Source of the DNA: Prochlorococcus sp. AG-402-L09
GTDB lineage: Bacteria > Cyanobacteriota > Cyanobacteriia > PCC-6307 > Cyanobiaceae
Assembly: GCA_003216715.1 (NCBI GenBank)
Contig: QCIK01000007.1
Span: 1-64,000, forward strand
Length of the DNA: 64,000 nt
Direction of reading: 5' to 3'
The position numbers and the translations under genes are program-made. Shown here in pieces: positions 40,003 to 49,592 of this stretch; position 1 is the first letter of the stretch; each line of letters starts with the position of its first letter. The notes beneath the pieces are model-generated. The model saw only the letters and a program-made list of their open reading frames with translations, was not told the origin of the DNA and did no database searches.

Positions 40003-40305
40003 TTACCTAATTGGATTGTGAAGTGTTACCAGCTTCGTTCCATCTGGAAAAACAGCTTCTATTTGAACTTCATGAATGAGTTCAGGCACACCTTCCATGA
40101 CTTGCTCTTTTGTTAACCATGCGGTTCCTTCGTTCATTAGGGTTGAGACACTCTTTCCATCTCTAGCACCTTCAAGTACTTGAAAGCTAAGCCAAGCAAT
40201 GGCTTCAGGATGATTTAATTTCAAACCTCTTTTTAATCTTCGCTCTGCCAATAGAGCAGCGGTAACTACAAGTAATTTGTCTTTTTCTTGAGGGCTTAAG
40301 TACAT
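40003..40305 (-). CDS. ureA: Urease subunit gamma
   Basis: The 100-residue protein matches the gamma subunit ([60 protein letters not shown]). It lies 49 bases after ureD and 7 bases before ureB. Confidence 0.97.
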   Translation of the reverse strand: MYLSPQEKDKLLVVTAALLAERRLKRGLKLNHPEAIAWLSFQVLEGARDGKSVSTLMNEGTAWLTKEQVMEGVPELIHEVQIEAVFPDGTKLVTLHNPIR

Positions 40306-40354
40306 TTTTTAATAGTTAGAAGTTCATTTTACTAGCAAAAAAATGCTTAAAAGT

Positions 40355-41278
40355 TCATGATGGACATTTTGTATCTGTTGATGGATTTTCTTGCATTGGC
40401 CAAATCCTCATGTATTCAGGCATGCTTGATTTCCTAAAAATTCTAGTAAGACTCCAAATTCTATAAAACCAAAACCTAGCTGATTGAGTGGATGAGCCTG
40501 TATACCTTGCTGATATTCCATTCTCAAGAAGACTGCAAGTCATAAAGCCTTCAAGTCCATCTCTTTTTTGTCTGCATTTTACTAATAAATCAGATAGATC
40601 TTTTTGATTTACTCCTATGGGTGTTATCCAAGTTAAAGATCCAAATACTGGTTGCTCTTCTAAACCATGAATTGATTTTAGAGCTTCTCCAGAAAGTTCT
40701 AAGCGATCACTAAATTCATAATGTTTCCCTAGAGGATTATCCCTAAAGATTTCCAAAGATGATCTCCATACTCCACGGCCCAGTTCTTCTCCTGCGGCAG
40801 TTCGACCTAAGCGAACCAAATCAACACATAAAAAGCTTGATGAAGGATCAAGATTAACAGTCATATTTTGTTCAAAAAGACCTCCTTTATAAATAATTAA
40901 TTCTTGAGGGATCCACTCAAAGTCAGAATTTTTTTTAATCTGAAAAAAACATTTTTGATTCGCCCATCTCCCTTGCGGAGTTAATTTGGACCTGCCTCTG
41001 CTTCCATATACTTTTTGAGCTGCTACAGAAGAACATATTGCACTGGTATTTTCTTCAGCATTTATATTTATAGTAAGTTGATCACCTCCAACAATTCCGC
41101 CTGCGCTATGAAGAATTGGTATTTCACATCTCCCATCTTTTTTGTTGTTGAATACTCTCATTAATTTTAATGGAGCAGTGCATTTTGCCTGATGAATTGT
41201 TTTGAGACTATCGATCTCCTTCGGACTTGATTTCTTAAAGAGCCTTAGATCACAAGTCCCATGCCATTGAGATGTCAT
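40355..41278 (-). CDS. ureD: Urease accessory protein UreD
   Basis: The 307-residue protein forms the UreDFG(E) complex that loads nickel and CO2 into apo-urease. Recognisable features are LRLFKKSSPKEID, IPILHSAGGIVGGDQLTINI, AAQKVYGS, WIPQELIIYKGGLFEQ and LGRTAAGEELGRGVW. It is the first gene of the minus-strand unit, 101 bases from the divergent ureE start, so the two urease units share one control region. Confidence 0.95.
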   Translation of the reverse strand: MTSQWHGTCDLRLFKKSSPKEIDSLKTIHQAKCTAPLKLMRVFNNKKDGRCEIPILHSAGGIVGGDQLTININAEENTSAICSSVAAQKVYGSRGRSKLTPQGRWANQKCFFQIKKNSDFEWIPQELIIYKGGLFEQNMTVNLDPSSSFLCVDLVRLGRTAAGEELGRGVWRSSLEIFRDNPLGKHYEFSDRLELSGEALKSIHGLEEQPVFGSLTWITPIGVNQKDLSDLLVKCRQKRDGLEGFMTCSLLENGISARYTGSSTQSARFWFYRIWSLTRIFRKSSMPEYMRIWPMQENPSTDTKCPS

Positions 41279-41379
41279 TTCATAGTTGTATCGATTTTGC
41301 TAGTTAAGTATTGAGAAAATAATAAATGTTTAACCTGGTAGATATAACCTTTAAAATCTAGATCTATAAATATTTAAGC

Positions 41380-41820
41380 TTGTCACACGAATTAATCTAT
41401 CTCACCGAGAGAATTAGTGGTCAATTGATAGAAAATTCTCTTTTACTTCCCTTGACTGCAAAAGAAAGGACTCAGCTTCGGGGAAAGAGATCAACCTTAG
41501 ATGGGGTCGATGTCATTTTAAATTTGCCTAGAGGAGGGGGTAGGTTGATACCTGGAGAGGTATTGAAAAGTGAGAATTCAAAAGTTTTTGTAAGCATAGA
41601 GGCTGCGCAGGAAGATGTAATAAGAGTTAGCTCAGAAAATAGATTGAAATTGTTAAAAGCTGCTTATCATTTAGGTAATAGACATGTTGAAATTGAGTTA
41701 CATGATAAAGAGTTATATTTACTCAAGGATGTAGTGATGAAAAAGATGTTAGAAAAGAAAGGTTTTTCAATAGAAAGTTTCAAAAGACCTTTTTCTCCCG
41801 AGATTGGTGCTTATGAGTAG
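41380..41820 (+). CDS. ureE: Urease accessory protein UreE
   Basis: The 146-residue nickel metallochaperone starts at TTG 41380. It shows LLPLTAKERTQLRGKRSTLD, LPRGGGRLIPGEVL and the metal-binding HLGNRHVEIELHDKELYLL. The His-rich C-terminal tail of some UreE proteins is absent; the protein ends FKRPFSPEIGAYE. ureF follows after 20 bases. Confidence 0.93.
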   Translation: MSHELIYLTERISGQLIENSLLLPLTAKERTQLRGKRSTLDGVDVILNLPRGGGRLIPGEVLKSENSKVFVSIEAAQEDVIRVSSENRLKLLKAAYHLGNRHVEIELHDKELYLLKDVVMKKMLEKKGFSIESFKRPFSPEIGAYE

Positions 41821-41840
41821 AGTTTTGATTAACTTCATTT

Positions 41841-42512
41841 ATGAAACTTGAATTTTTACAATTAATAAGCCCGTCTTTACCAGTTGGAGCTTTTAGTTAT
41901 TCAGAAGGATTGGAGTGGCTTGTTCAGAATAAAAGAGTTCATGACGAGATAAGTCTATTCAGTTGGATTGAAAGTGAACTTTTTCGAGGTCAAATAACAA
42001 TTGAGGCAAGCTCAATTGCATACATCATGGAAGATTTAGTGGAGTGGAAGGATAAGAAAGATGATCAATATAAGTCAGTTATTGAAGAATGGAATTCTTG
42101 GCTTAGTTCACTAAGAGATTCTCCAGAGGTTAGATCTCAACAAGCACAAATGGGTGAATCTCTTTTACAGCTTCTTATTGATCTTGATCATCCTCTTCCT
42201 GATAATGAAAAGAAATTCATATGGCCGATAGCTTGGGCTTGGGCTGGAGTCTGCTGGGATATACCTCAAATTGATTTAGTGGAGGGTTTCTTATATAGTT
42301 GGGTGGCTAATCAATTAAGTGCAGCGTTAAGACTTTTGTCATTAGGCCCAACAAAAGTTCAACAGCTTCAAAAGAAATCTTTAATACTTATTAAGTCTCA
42401 AGCAAGTTACTTTTTGGAACAGAATCCCAAAGAAATGTGGGTTAGCGATGTCGGAGCTATTATGGCACAACAGTCTCATATCGAACTTTATTCAAAATTA
42501 TTTAGAAGCTAA
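41841..42512 (+). CDS. ureF: Urease accessory protein UreF
   Basis: The 223-residue helical protein shows [38 protein letters not shown] and [20 protein letters not shown]. UreF gates the UreG GTPase during urease activation. Its stop codon overlaps the ureG start by 1 base, indicating translational coupling. Confidence 0.95.
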   Translation: MKLEFLQLISPSLPVGAFSYSEGLEWLVQNKRVHDEISLFSWIESELFRGQITIEASSIAYIMEDLVEWKDKKDDQYKSVIEEWNSWLSSLRDSPEVRSQQAQMGESLLQLLIDLDHPLPDNEKKFIWPIAWAWAGVCWDIPQIDLVEGFLYSWVANQLSAALRLLSLGPTKVQQLQKKSLILIKSQASYFLEQNPKEMWVSDVGAIMAQQSHIELYSKLFRS

Positions 42513-43120
42513 TGGAAAGTAAATTAAGAGTTGGGATAGCTGGTCCAGTAGGCTCTGGTAAAACGGCTATTATTCAGAGACTATGTGAAAATCTTAAAGA
42601 TCAATTTGAAATTGCAGTAGTAACAAATGATATCTATACGCAGGAAGATGCAAAATTTTTAACGAATTCCAAGGCATTAGCACCTGAACGTATCAAAGGA
42701 GTTGAAACCGGAGGATGCCCTCATACAGCTATACGGGAAGATTGTTCTATAAATCGCATTGCTGTTGAAGAGTTAGAAAATAAATTTACAGCTTTAGATT
42801 TAGTATTTGTTGAAAGTGGTGGCGATAATCTTGCTGCGAGTTTTAGTCCTGAGTTGGTAGATATATGTATATATATAATTGATGTTGCTGCTGGAGACAA
42901 GATCCCCAGGAAAGGAGGCCCAGGAATAACACGCTCAGATTTATTAGTGATCAATAAGATTGACCTTGCTGAAATGGTTGGAGCAAGCTTGAAGATAATG
43001 GAGAGAGATACTCTATTGATGAGAGAAAACCTTCCATGGTGTTTTACTAACACTAAATCAGGGGAAGGGATAGAAATCATTGAAGAATTTTTGTGTAATC
43101 AGATACCTTCCAATCGATGA
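42512..43120 (+). CDS. ureG: Urease accessory GTPase UreG
   Basis: The 202-residue SIMIBI GTPase carries the P-loop [14 protein letters not shown], the nickel motif [17 protein letters not shown] (CPH), the switch region [15 protein letters not shown] and [10 protein letters not shown]. It delivers nickel for urease maturation. It is the last gene of ureEFG, and an NtcA box begins 4 bases after its stop codon. Confidence 0.97.
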   Translation: MESKLRVGIAGPVGSGKTAIIQRLCENLKDQFEIAVVTNDIYTQEDAKFLTNSKALAPERIKGVETGGCPHTAIREDCSINRIAVEELENKFTALDLVFVESGGDNLAASFSPELVDICIYIIDVAAGDKIPRKGGPGITRSDLLVINKIDLAEMVGASLKIMERDTLLMRENLPWCFTNTKSGEGIEIIEEFLCNQIPSNR

Positions 43121-43123
43121 ATG

Positions 43124-43137
43124 GTAATGGTTGATAC
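43124..43137 (+). promoter_or_regulatory. NtcA-binding site upstream of urtA
   Basis: The sequence GTA-ATGGTTGA-TAC is an exact match to the NtcA consensus GTA-N8-TAC. It lies 124 bases upstream of the urtA start. For a class II activated promoter the box centre would sit near -41.5, placing transcription start near 43172; an A+T-rich AATAGCTA lies at the expected -10 distance (43161-43168). This implies induction of urea uptake under nitrogen limitation. Confidence 0.8.
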
Positions 43138-43260
43138 GAAAACTTATCTTCGTTTACTGAAATAGCTAAAACAGTTTCATTTGATACAAAAAGAGGGTGT
43201 TCAGTTGGATACTTTCCATAAACCCCAAGGTGGGCAAACAACTAATTTAGTTAGTAATTC

Positions 43261-44538
43261 ATGAAGCTTTCAAAGCGCATTTTTGCAGGTTTAGCTACTG
43301 CCTCATTAGCCGTAACTGTTACTGCTTGTGGTGGATCAGATTCCTCAGGTAACTTTGATGACACCGTAACTGTTGGAATTCTCCATTCTCTATCAGGGAC
43401 AATGGCAATCTCCGAATCAACTCTTGTTGATACAGAGAAAATGGCTATTGAGGAGATTAATGCAGCTGGTGGTGTAACAGTCGACGGTAAAAGCTATAAA
43501 ATCGAGTACATCGTTGAAGATGGTGCCTCAGATTGGCCTACCTTTGCTGAGAAATCTAAGAAGTTAATTGATCAGGATGGAGTACCAGTTGTATTTGGTG
43601 GCTGGACATCTGCAAGTCGTAAGGCAATGCTTCCGGTTTATGAATCTAAAGATGCATTCCTTTATTATCCAATTCAATATGAAGCCCAAGAGTGTTCAAA
43701 TAACATTTTCTATACCGGAGCTACTCCTAATCAGCAATCAGAGCCTGCTACAGATTTCATGTACAAACGCTCACCAGCTGCTGGAGGAGATTTCTTCTTA
43801 GTTGGTTCTGATTATGTTTTCCCTAGGACTTCTAACACAATTACTAAAGCTCAAGTTAAACAACTTGGTGGTAAGGTCGTCGGAGAAGACTATCTTCCTT
43901 TAGGTAATACAGAGGTAGCTCCAATTATCTCGAAGATCAAAGTTGCTCTTCCTGACGGTGGAATCATAGTTAACACTTTGAATGGCGACCAAAACGTTGC
44001 TTTCTTCAAACAAATCCAGGACGCAGGAATAACTCCTTCTAATGGTTATTACGTAATGAATTACTCCATTGCGGAAGAAGAGATTAGTACCATTGGACCT
44101 GAGTTCCTAGAGGGCCATTATGGTGCTTGGAACTACATGATGTCTATTGATACGCCAGCATCTAAGAAATTTGCTAAGAGCTTTAAGAAGAGATGGGGTA
44201 GTGATCGTGTTGTGGCTGATCCTCAAGAATCTGCTTATAACATGGTTTATCTTTGGAAGCAGGCAGTTGAAGATGCAGGTACATTTGATGACAATGCAGT
44301 TAGAGAAGCATTGGTTGGCCAGACATTCGATGCTCCTCAAGGGCCAGTAGAAGTTATGCCAAATCATCACCTATCTCAAACCGTGAGAATCGGTGAAATT
44401 AACGCAGAGGGTGGGTTTACAATCCTTGAAGAAACTGGAGTAGTTGAACCACAAGCATGGAACCAAAAACATCCAAGTTCAAAAGGTTTCGCTTGTGATT
44501 GGACTGATCCTAAGAAAGGTGAAAAATATAGAATGTGA
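43261..44538 (+). CDS. urtA: Urea ABC transporter, substrate-binding protein
   Basis: The 425-residue protein has a lipoprotein signal with lipobox VTAC (Cys23: MKLSKRIFAGLATASLAVTV then TACGG). It belongs to the branched-chain amino-acid/amide type of binding proteins: TVGILHSLSGTMAISES, WTSASRKAMLPV, YYPIQYEAQECSNNIFYTGA. UrtA captures urea in the periplasm. It leads the urtABCDE operon, has an NtcA box upstream and a strong hairpin downstream. Confidence 0.97.
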   Translation: MKLSKRIFAGLATASLAVTVTACGGSDSSGNFDDTVTVGILHSLSGTMAISESTLVDTEKMAIEEINAAGGVTVDGKSYKIEYIVEDGASDWPTFAEKSKKLIDQDGVPVVFGGWTSASRKAMLPVYESKDAFLYYPIQYEAQECSNNIFYTGATPNQQSEPATDFMYKRSPAAGGDFFLVGSDYVFPRTSNTITKAQVKQLGGKVVGEDYLPLGNTEVAPIISKIKVALPDGGIIVNTLNGDQNVAFFKQIQDAGITPSNGYYVMNYSIAEEEISTIGPEFLEGHYGAWNYMMSIDTPASKKFAKSFKKRWGSDRVVADPQESAYNMVYLWKQAVEDAGTFDDNAVREALVGQTFDAPQGPVEVMPNHHLSQTVRIGEINAEGGFTILEETGVVEPQAWNQKHPSSKGFACDWTDPKKGEKYRM

Positions 44539-44565
44539 TTCAATTCTGACCTATAAATAGATTCT

Positions 44566-44591
44566 AATAAGGAGCCTTCGGGCTCCTTATT
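44566..44591 (+). terminator. UUCG-loop hairpin between urtA and urtB
   Basis: AATAAGGAGCC (44566-44576) and GGCTCCTTATT (44581-44591) form a perfect 11-bp stem closed by the stable tetraloop TTCG. The T run after it is weak (TTATTTCATT). It probably causes partial termination or 3'-end protection, so that urtA is expressed above the rest of the operon, as is common for binding-protein genes. Confidence 0.8.
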
Positions 44592-44615
44592 TCATTAAAA
44601 ATATCAACCAAGCTA

Positions 44616-45773
44616 GTGCAACTTATTCTTGAAAGCCTTTTTAATGGCGTTGCTATTGGCTCAGTTTTGCTTGTCGCAGCACTGGGACTAGCAATTGTCT
44701 TTGGATTAATGGGTGTCATCAATCTTGCTCATGGTGAATTGATGATGCTTGGAGCATATTCAACATACATAACCCAATTAATTTTCAAACAAGTTTCTTT
44801 TTTAAAACCTTTTTATGATTCGTATGTCATTGTTGCTATTGGAATTGCTTTCTTAGTTAGTGGCACAGTTGGCATTCTTTTAGAACGAACGGTTATTAGA
44901 CGTCTCTATGGAAGTCCGCTCGAAACTCTTTTAGCGACATGGGGAGTAAGCCTTATACTTCAACAATTTGTGAGAAGTGTTCCACTGGCCTATGGCAGTG
45001 GACTAGTAATAGCACTTTTCTTTGGCTTATTTTCACCGCTATTTATTTCGGATGACTTACTTCTTGGTGCAAAAGGTAAATTAATAAGGGCATGTACGTG
45101 GGGTTTTTCTGCATTACTAGGTGTCGCAACTGGAGGCATTTTATCTTCTTTAGTAAGCAAACTTAGTCGTGCTAGTGCAAGGAATGTTGATGTTACAGCT
45201 CCTGCTTGGATGAGAGGTGGAATTGATTTTGTTGGAATTACTTTTCCTAAAACTCGTCTTTTAATAATCCTTATTACCGTAATATCTGTTTTAGTAGTAA
45301 TTTTCTTTCTTGATAAAACAGCTTGGGGAATAAGAATTAGAGCTGTCACTCAAAATAGACCTATGAGTGATTGTTTAGGTATATCAACAGAAACAGTAGA
45401 TATTATTACTTTTGGAATTGGATCAGGTTTGGCTGGTGTCGCAGGAGTTGCGGTTTCACTTCTTGGCTCAGTGGGGCCAAATGTTGGTGGAAATTACATC
45501 GTGGGATGTTTTATGGTTGTCGTTCTTGGTGGCGTGGGCAATTTATTAGGAACAATTCTTGCTTCTTTCTCGATTGGAATTATGACCGATTTGATAGGAG
45601 CAGGAAGACTGCTTACCATTTGGCCAGATATGCCAACACCTCTTTATTCAACAATAGATTTTTTTGCGACAACAAGCATGGCTAGAGTAATGATATTTGC
45701 TCTAATAGTCATATTCCTTCAATTTAGACCAACTGGGATGTTTCCTCAAAAAGGAAGAATGGTGGAGTCTTGA
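44616..45773 (+). CDS. urtB: Urea ABC transporter, permease UrtB
   Basis: The 385-residue LivH-type permease starts at GTG 44616. It has ~8 membrane spans, with ALGLAIVFGLMGVINLAHGE near the N terminus and GVAGVAVSLLGSVGPNVGGN and VVLGGVGNLLGTILASFSIG in the second half. It pairs with UrtC to form the inner-membrane channel. urtC follows after 3 bases. Confidence 0.96.
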   Translation: MQLILESLFNGVAIGSVLLVAALGLAIVFGLMGVINLAHGELMMLGAYSTYITQLIFKQVSFLKPFYDSYVIVAIGIAFLVSGTVGILLERTVIRRLYGSPLETLLATWGVSLILQQFVRSVPLAYGSGLVIALFFGLFSPLFISDDLLLGAKGKLIRACTWGFSALLGVATGGILSSLVSKLSRASARNVDVTAPAWMRGGIDFVGITFPKTRLLIILITVISVLVVIFFLDKTAWGIRIRAVTQNRPMSDCLGISTETVDIITFGIGSGLAGVAGVAVSLLGSVGPNVGGNYIVGCFMVVVLGGVGNLLGTILASFSIGIMTDLIGAGRLLTIWPDMPTPLYSTIDFFATTSMARVMIFALIVIFLQFRPTGMFPQKGRMVES

Positions 45774-45776
45774 TTT

Positions 45777-46904
45777 ATGAGTATTTTTTCTACAAAAAAA
45801 AGTTGGATTAACTTAACTATTTGGGTGTTAATTATTGCTTTAATCATTGCTGCACCCTCAGTGCTTCCTGTTTTTAGATTAAATCTCTTAGGAAGATATT
45901 TATCTCTTGCAATAGTTGCTCTTGGGGTTGATTTGATTTGGGGATTCACAGGGATGTTGAGTTTAGGTCAAGGAATTTTCTTTGCTATTGGTGGATATTG
46001 TGCAGCGATGTTCCTCCAACTGAATAGTGCAGGAGAATTCCCAAATGCTATCCCCGAGTTTTTTGGTTTATATGGTGTCGAAAAACTTCCATTCTTCTGG
46101 GAACCATTTAAAAGTTCAATTTTCACTCTTATTTCCATTTGGTTGTTACCGGCAATAATTGCTGGTCTTCTTGGGTATTTAGTTTTTAGAAATAGAATTA
46201 AAGGTGTTTATTTTTCAATTCTTACACAAGCGGCTCTTTTAGTTTTCTTCAATTTCTTTAATGGGCAACAGAAATTGATTAATGGAACAAATGGTCTAAA
46301 AACAGACGTGACTCAACTTTTTGGACAAATGGTTGGTTCAGAAATAATGCAAAGATGGTTTTTCTGGATATCAGCTATTTTAGTAATACTTGCATGGTTT
46401 TTTGCGCGGTGGATTGTTCGAGATAGATTTGGAAATATCCTTATTGGAATTAGAGACGATGAAGCTCGAGTTCGTTTCACTGGATATAATCCAGTAATAT
46501 TTAAAACAATAATTTTTTCAATAGCAGGAGGATTAGCAGGTGTTTCAGGGGCTTTGTATACAGTTCAATCTGGAATAGTGTCTCCTCAATTTATGACAGT
46601 CCCTTTCTCCATAGAAATGGTTATTTGGGTTGCCGTGGGTGGTAGAGGAACATTATTAGGCGCAATCCTTGGAGCTGTTTTAATAAATTATGCAAAAAGT
46701 TTGGTGAGTGAAGCATTACCAGCAAGCTGGATGTTTATTCAAGGTGGATTATTTATTCTTGTAGTAACAGCGCTTCCAGAAGGAGTCCTAGGATGGATTA
46801 GAAAAGGCGGTCCAAAAAAATTACTCTTTTTAATAGGGATTAATAAAAAACTAGAGACATATCCAAGTCTTGAGGTCAATGAACAGGGTGAGGTGAAATC
46901 ATGA
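45777..46904 (+). CDS. urtC: Urea ABC transporter, permease UrtC
   Basis: The 375-residue LivM-type permease shows LIWGFTGMLSLGQGIFFAIG, GLLGYLVFRNRIKGVYFSIL, GIRDDEARVRFTGYNPVIFK and WVAVGGRGTLLGAILGAVLI. The last codons overlap the urtD start by 4 bases (ATGA). Confidence 0.96.
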   Translation: MSIFSTKKSWINLTIWVLIIALIIAAPSVLPVFRLNLLGRYLSLAIVALGVDLIWGFTGMLSLGQGIFFAIGGYCAAMFLQLNSAGEFPNAIPEFFGLYGVEKLPFFWEPFKSSIFTLISIWLLPAIIAGLLGYLVFRNRIKGVYFSILTQAALLVFFNFFNGQQKLINGTNGLKTDVTQLFGQMVGSEIMQRWFFWISAILVILAWFFARWIVRDRFGNILIGIRDDEARVRFTGYNPVIFKTIIFSIAGGLAGVSGALYTVQSGIVSPQFMTVPFSIEMVIWVAVGGRGTLLGAILGAVLINYAKSLVSEALPASWMFIQGGLFILVVTALPEGVLGWIRKGGPKKLLFLIGINKKLETYPSLEVNEQGEVKS

Positions 46905-47656
46905 ATTCTCCACTGCTAGAACTTAAACAAATTTCAGTTAGTTTTGAAGGATTTCTTGCTCTCAGAGATCTTAATCTGATTTTGAATCAAGGTGATCTTA
47001 GAGCAGTTATTGGTCCCAATGGTGCAGGTAAAACTACATTTTTAGATGTCATTACTGGGAAAGTAGCACCGTCAAAGGGTGATGTGATGTTTAAAGGAAA
47101 ATCGTTGATTGGTCAAACAGAGTTTCGTATAGCGCGTAAAGGGATTGGAAGGAAATTTCAAAGTCCTAGGATATTTGAGAATTTATCTGTACAAGAAAAT
47201 TTAGCTCTATCAGTTAGCAGACCTAAAACTCCTTTTTCATTGTTAATTAATAGTTTAAAGGTTAAGCATTTAGATCAAATTCAACATTTGATGAGTATTG
47301 TCAACCTTCAATCAAAAGCCAATATCAGGGCTGGAGCGCTTTCTCATGGTCAAAAACAATGGCTTGAGATAGCGATGCTAGTTGGACAAGATCCTGATCT
47401 TTTACTTGTTGATGAGCCTGTAGCTGGTTTGACTGATGAAGAAACAGATTTAACTGCTGATCTTCTTAAATCTTTAGCTGGCGATCATACTGTCTTAGTC
47501 ATTGATCATGATATGGAATTTATACGTAGACTTGATTGTCCTGTTAGTGTTTTACATCAAGGGCATGTATTGAAAGAGGGATCTATGAGTGAAATACAAA
47601 AAGATCCCTTAGTGATAGAAGTTTATCTAGGGAAATCTGAGGAGGAAGAAGAATGA
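46901..47656 (+). CDS. urtD: Urea ABC transporter, ATPase UrtD
   Basis: The 251-residue ATPase has Walker A GPNGAGKTTFLDVI, a signature region ALSHGQKQWLEIAMLVGQDP (LSHGQ in place of LSGGQ, typical of UrtD/LivG) and Walker B LLLVDEPVAGL, with the switch His in VLVIDHDMEF. It overlaps both neighbours by 4 bases (ATGA), so translation is coupled. Confidence 0.96.
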   Translation: MNSPLLELKQISVSFEGFLALRDLNLILNQGDLRAVIGPNGAGKTTFLDVITGKVAPSKGDVMFKGKSLIGQTEFRIARKGIGRKFQSPRIFENLSVQENLALSVSRPKTPFSLLINSLKVKHLDQIQHLMSIVNLQSKANIRAGALSHGQKQWLEIAMLVGQDPDLLLVDEPVAGLTDEETDLTADLLKSLAGDHTVLVIDHDMEFIRRLDCPVSVLHQGHVLKEGSMSEIQKDPLVIEVYLGKSEEEEE

Positions 47657-48360
47657 CTATGCTTCAGATAAAAGGCTTGAACACCTACTATGGTGAGAGT
47701 CATATTCTTCGAGATGTTGATATGAATATCAATCAAGGTGAGATGATTTGTCTTATTGGTCGAAATGGAGTAGGTAAAACAACTTTGCTTAAATCTTTAA
47801 TAGGTTTATTAACTCCACGGAGTGGAGAGATTATTTTTAATGGAGATTTAGTAAATAGAAAGCCGCCTCATCAAAGGGCACGTTCCGGAATTGCATATGT
47901 TCCTCAAGGAAGAGAAATAATACCTTATCTAACCGTAGAGGAAAATCTTCAACTTGGATTGGAAGCTTTGCCTGGAGGGTTGGCAAAGCATAAAAAAATT
48001 GATGAACTTGTATATGAACTTTTTCCTGTTTTAAAACAATTTCTAGATCGTAAAGGAGGCGACTTAAGCGGAGGACAACAGCAACAACTTGCAATTGCGC
48101 GAGCATTACTTGGAAAACCTAAGTTGCTTTTACTTGATGAACCAACCGAAGGAATACAACCGAATATCGTTCAAGATATTGAGACAGCAGTTAAAAGGAT
48201 TATTAGTGAAACTGGTGTTGGAGTTTTATTGGTAGAGCAACATCTGCATTTTGTGAGGCAAGCAGACCGTTATTATGCAATGCAACGCGGAGGAATAGTG
48301 GCCAATGGCCCAACGAGTGAATTAAGTAAATCTGTAGTAGAGAAATTCCTTAGTGTTTAA
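47653..48360 (+). CDS. urtE: Urea ABC transporter, ATPase UrtE
   Basis: The 235-residue LivF-type ATPase has Walker A GRNGVGKTTLLKSL, the signature LSGGQQQQLAIARALLGKP, Walker B LLLLDEPTEG and the switch His LLVEQHLHF. A second Met two codons later is an alternative start. It is the last gene of the urt operon; the convergent zinc-ribbon protein overlaps its stop codon. Confidence 0.96.
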   Translation: MTMLQIKGLNTYYGESHILRDVDMNINQGEMICLIGRNGVGKTTLLKSLIGLLTPRSGEIIFNGDLVNRKPPHQRARSGIAYVPQGREIIPYLTVEENLQLGLEALPGGLAKHKKIDELVYELFPVLKQFLDRKGGDLSGGQQQQLAIARALLGKPKLLLLDEPTEGIQPNIVQDIETAVKRIISETGVGVLLVEQHLHFVRQADRYYAMQRGGIVANGPTSELSKSVVEKFLSV

Positions 48361-48506
48361 GTCTTTTTTGTTTGAGTAAAAGCAGTTTCTCGCTCAATTT
48401 TGTCTTGGCAAGTAGAGCAAATAATATGACCTTTCTTTTTCCAAAAAGTCTTTGTTGACCTTTCGATATTTTGTCCACAGCCAAGGCATTTAAAGAGTGG
48501 ACTCAT
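48357..48506 (-). CDS. Small zinc-ribbon-like protein, 49 aa
   Basis: An ATG at 48506 opens a 49-codon frame ending with TAA at 48357-48359, overlapping the urtE stop codon by 3 bases. The peptide has two CxxC knuckles, KCLGCGQN (Cys7, Cys10) and ICSTCQDK (Cys30, Cys33), spaced by ~20 basic and aromatic residues. That is the pattern of a small zinc ribbon. The family is not recognised. Confidence 0.6.
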   Translation of the reverse strand: MSPLFKCLGCGQNIERSTKTFWKKKGHIICSTCQDKIERETAFTQTKKT

Positions 48507-48861
48507 TGATTACTCTATCTTAATTACATAATTATTTATCATACTATTTTAGTCTGCCTTAATAGATACAAAAACTTTTGGACTGGATTCTTTTGTTTTT
48601 ACAAATAAAATTTAATAATTTAATTAACATTAAAAAGTATTTATTGTTACTTGCTCTTTTTATTTAATTTGTTATGAATCAAGCAGCTTATTTTTTAGTA
48701 AATGTCTTTCTAAAGGCTAAGTAAAACTGAGATAGTTCATGGAAGGATTGCAATGTCGGGAGTATTATTTCTTTTATTTCTAGAAATAGTATCTAAGATA
48801 AATATTTCTTAGATACTATATTTATATTAAATTAATTTGATTTTAATAGAACTTACTTCAG
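48507..48861. other. Intergenic region with a long hairpin
   Basis: This 355-base A+T-rich spacer contains only trivial ORFs of fewer than 20 codons. The one clear structure is the 13-bp hairpin at 48786-48819. Confidence 0.5.
48786..48819 (-). terminator. Hairpin downstream of the cupin gene
   Basis: ATAGTATCTAAGA (48786-48798) pairs perfectly with TCTTAGATACTAT (48807-48819) around an 8-base loop. It lies 43 bases after the stop codon of the minus-strand cupin gene. The T run is weak on the minus strand, so it could be a terminator, a 3' stabiliser or part of a small RNA. Confidence 0.5.
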
Positions 48862-49374
48862 TTAAGCTATTTTTAAAAATAGAGAATCTTTTATTCTCTT
48901 GATTTCTCCATCTTTCCATAACCAGATAATAGGCTCTGTAGATTTTGCTTGTTGTAGATCAATTCTGTTTTCAATACTTATAGGATTAAATTCTGTATTC
49001 GCTTTAAATTGTTTGTCTCTAATTGCCTGATTAATAACAACACTTCCATCCTTTCCAGATATTGATCTATGAAATGTACCGGTAGGTATATTAAGTGCAC
49101 CCATGAATCTATGGAGATAAATTATGTGATGAGGTTCATCCCAAAGAGGATTCAATAGTGTGAAAGTTCTCTCTCCCTCAAGTACAAGATTATTATCTAT
49201 TTGATGATGGTGTACATAATATTGCTCAAAGCCATTTAAATCAGGAGGTGAAGTTGCCCCTCCTCTATGAATAACAACATCAGTACCATTTGAGGCTTCA
49301 ATACTGGCATCTAAAAAAGTTACTTCAGGAGTTTCTCGAAAAATATTAACCGGTACAAAATTGAGGTTCATCAA
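48862..49374 (-). CDS. Cupin-like hypothetical protein
   Basis: The 170-residue protein has a cupin-like centre: YYVHHHQIDNNLVLEGERTF (His and Glu as possible metal ligands), then a jelly-roll second motif HRFMGALNIPTGTFHRSISG with a further His. This fits an RmlC-like barrel. No substrate can be assigned. It is flanked by gene-poor sequence and a hairpin on its 3' side. Confidence 0.6.
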   Translation of the reverse strand: MMNLNFVPVNIFRETPEVTFLDASIEASNGTDVVIHRGGATSPPDLNGFEQYYVHHHQIDNNLVLEGERTFTLLNPLWDEPHHIIYLHRFMGALNIPTGTFHRSISGKDGSVVINQAIRDKQFKANTEFNPISIENRIDLQQAKSTEPIIWLWKDGEIKRIKDSLFLKIA

Positions 49375-49459
49375 AAATTTTATTTTTTAAAACATTACTA
49401 GAATAAATATATCTAACTGTATTAATTAATTCATTCCTGGAGAATTAATTCGATTTAGT

Positions 49460-49561
49460 ATGAGAGTAAAAGTATTTATATATACAGAATGTATGAAAAA
49501 TGGTTTGTTTTATTTAGCTCATAAAGCAATTAATGATACACATGATTATAAAAAATATTAA
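49460..49561 (+). CDS. Possible small protein, 33 aa
   Basis: An ATG at 49460 opens a 33-codon frame ending with TAA at 49559-49561. The peptide (MRVKVFIYTECMKNGLFYLA, then HKAINDTHDYKKY) has a strand-like start and could fold, but it is very short. The only support is coding-like composition; no family resemblance. Confidence 0.3.
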   Translation: MRVKVFIYTECMKNGLFYLAHKAINDTHDYKKY

Positions 49562-49592
49562 TAAATTGATTTATATAAAATTTTGCTAAGCC

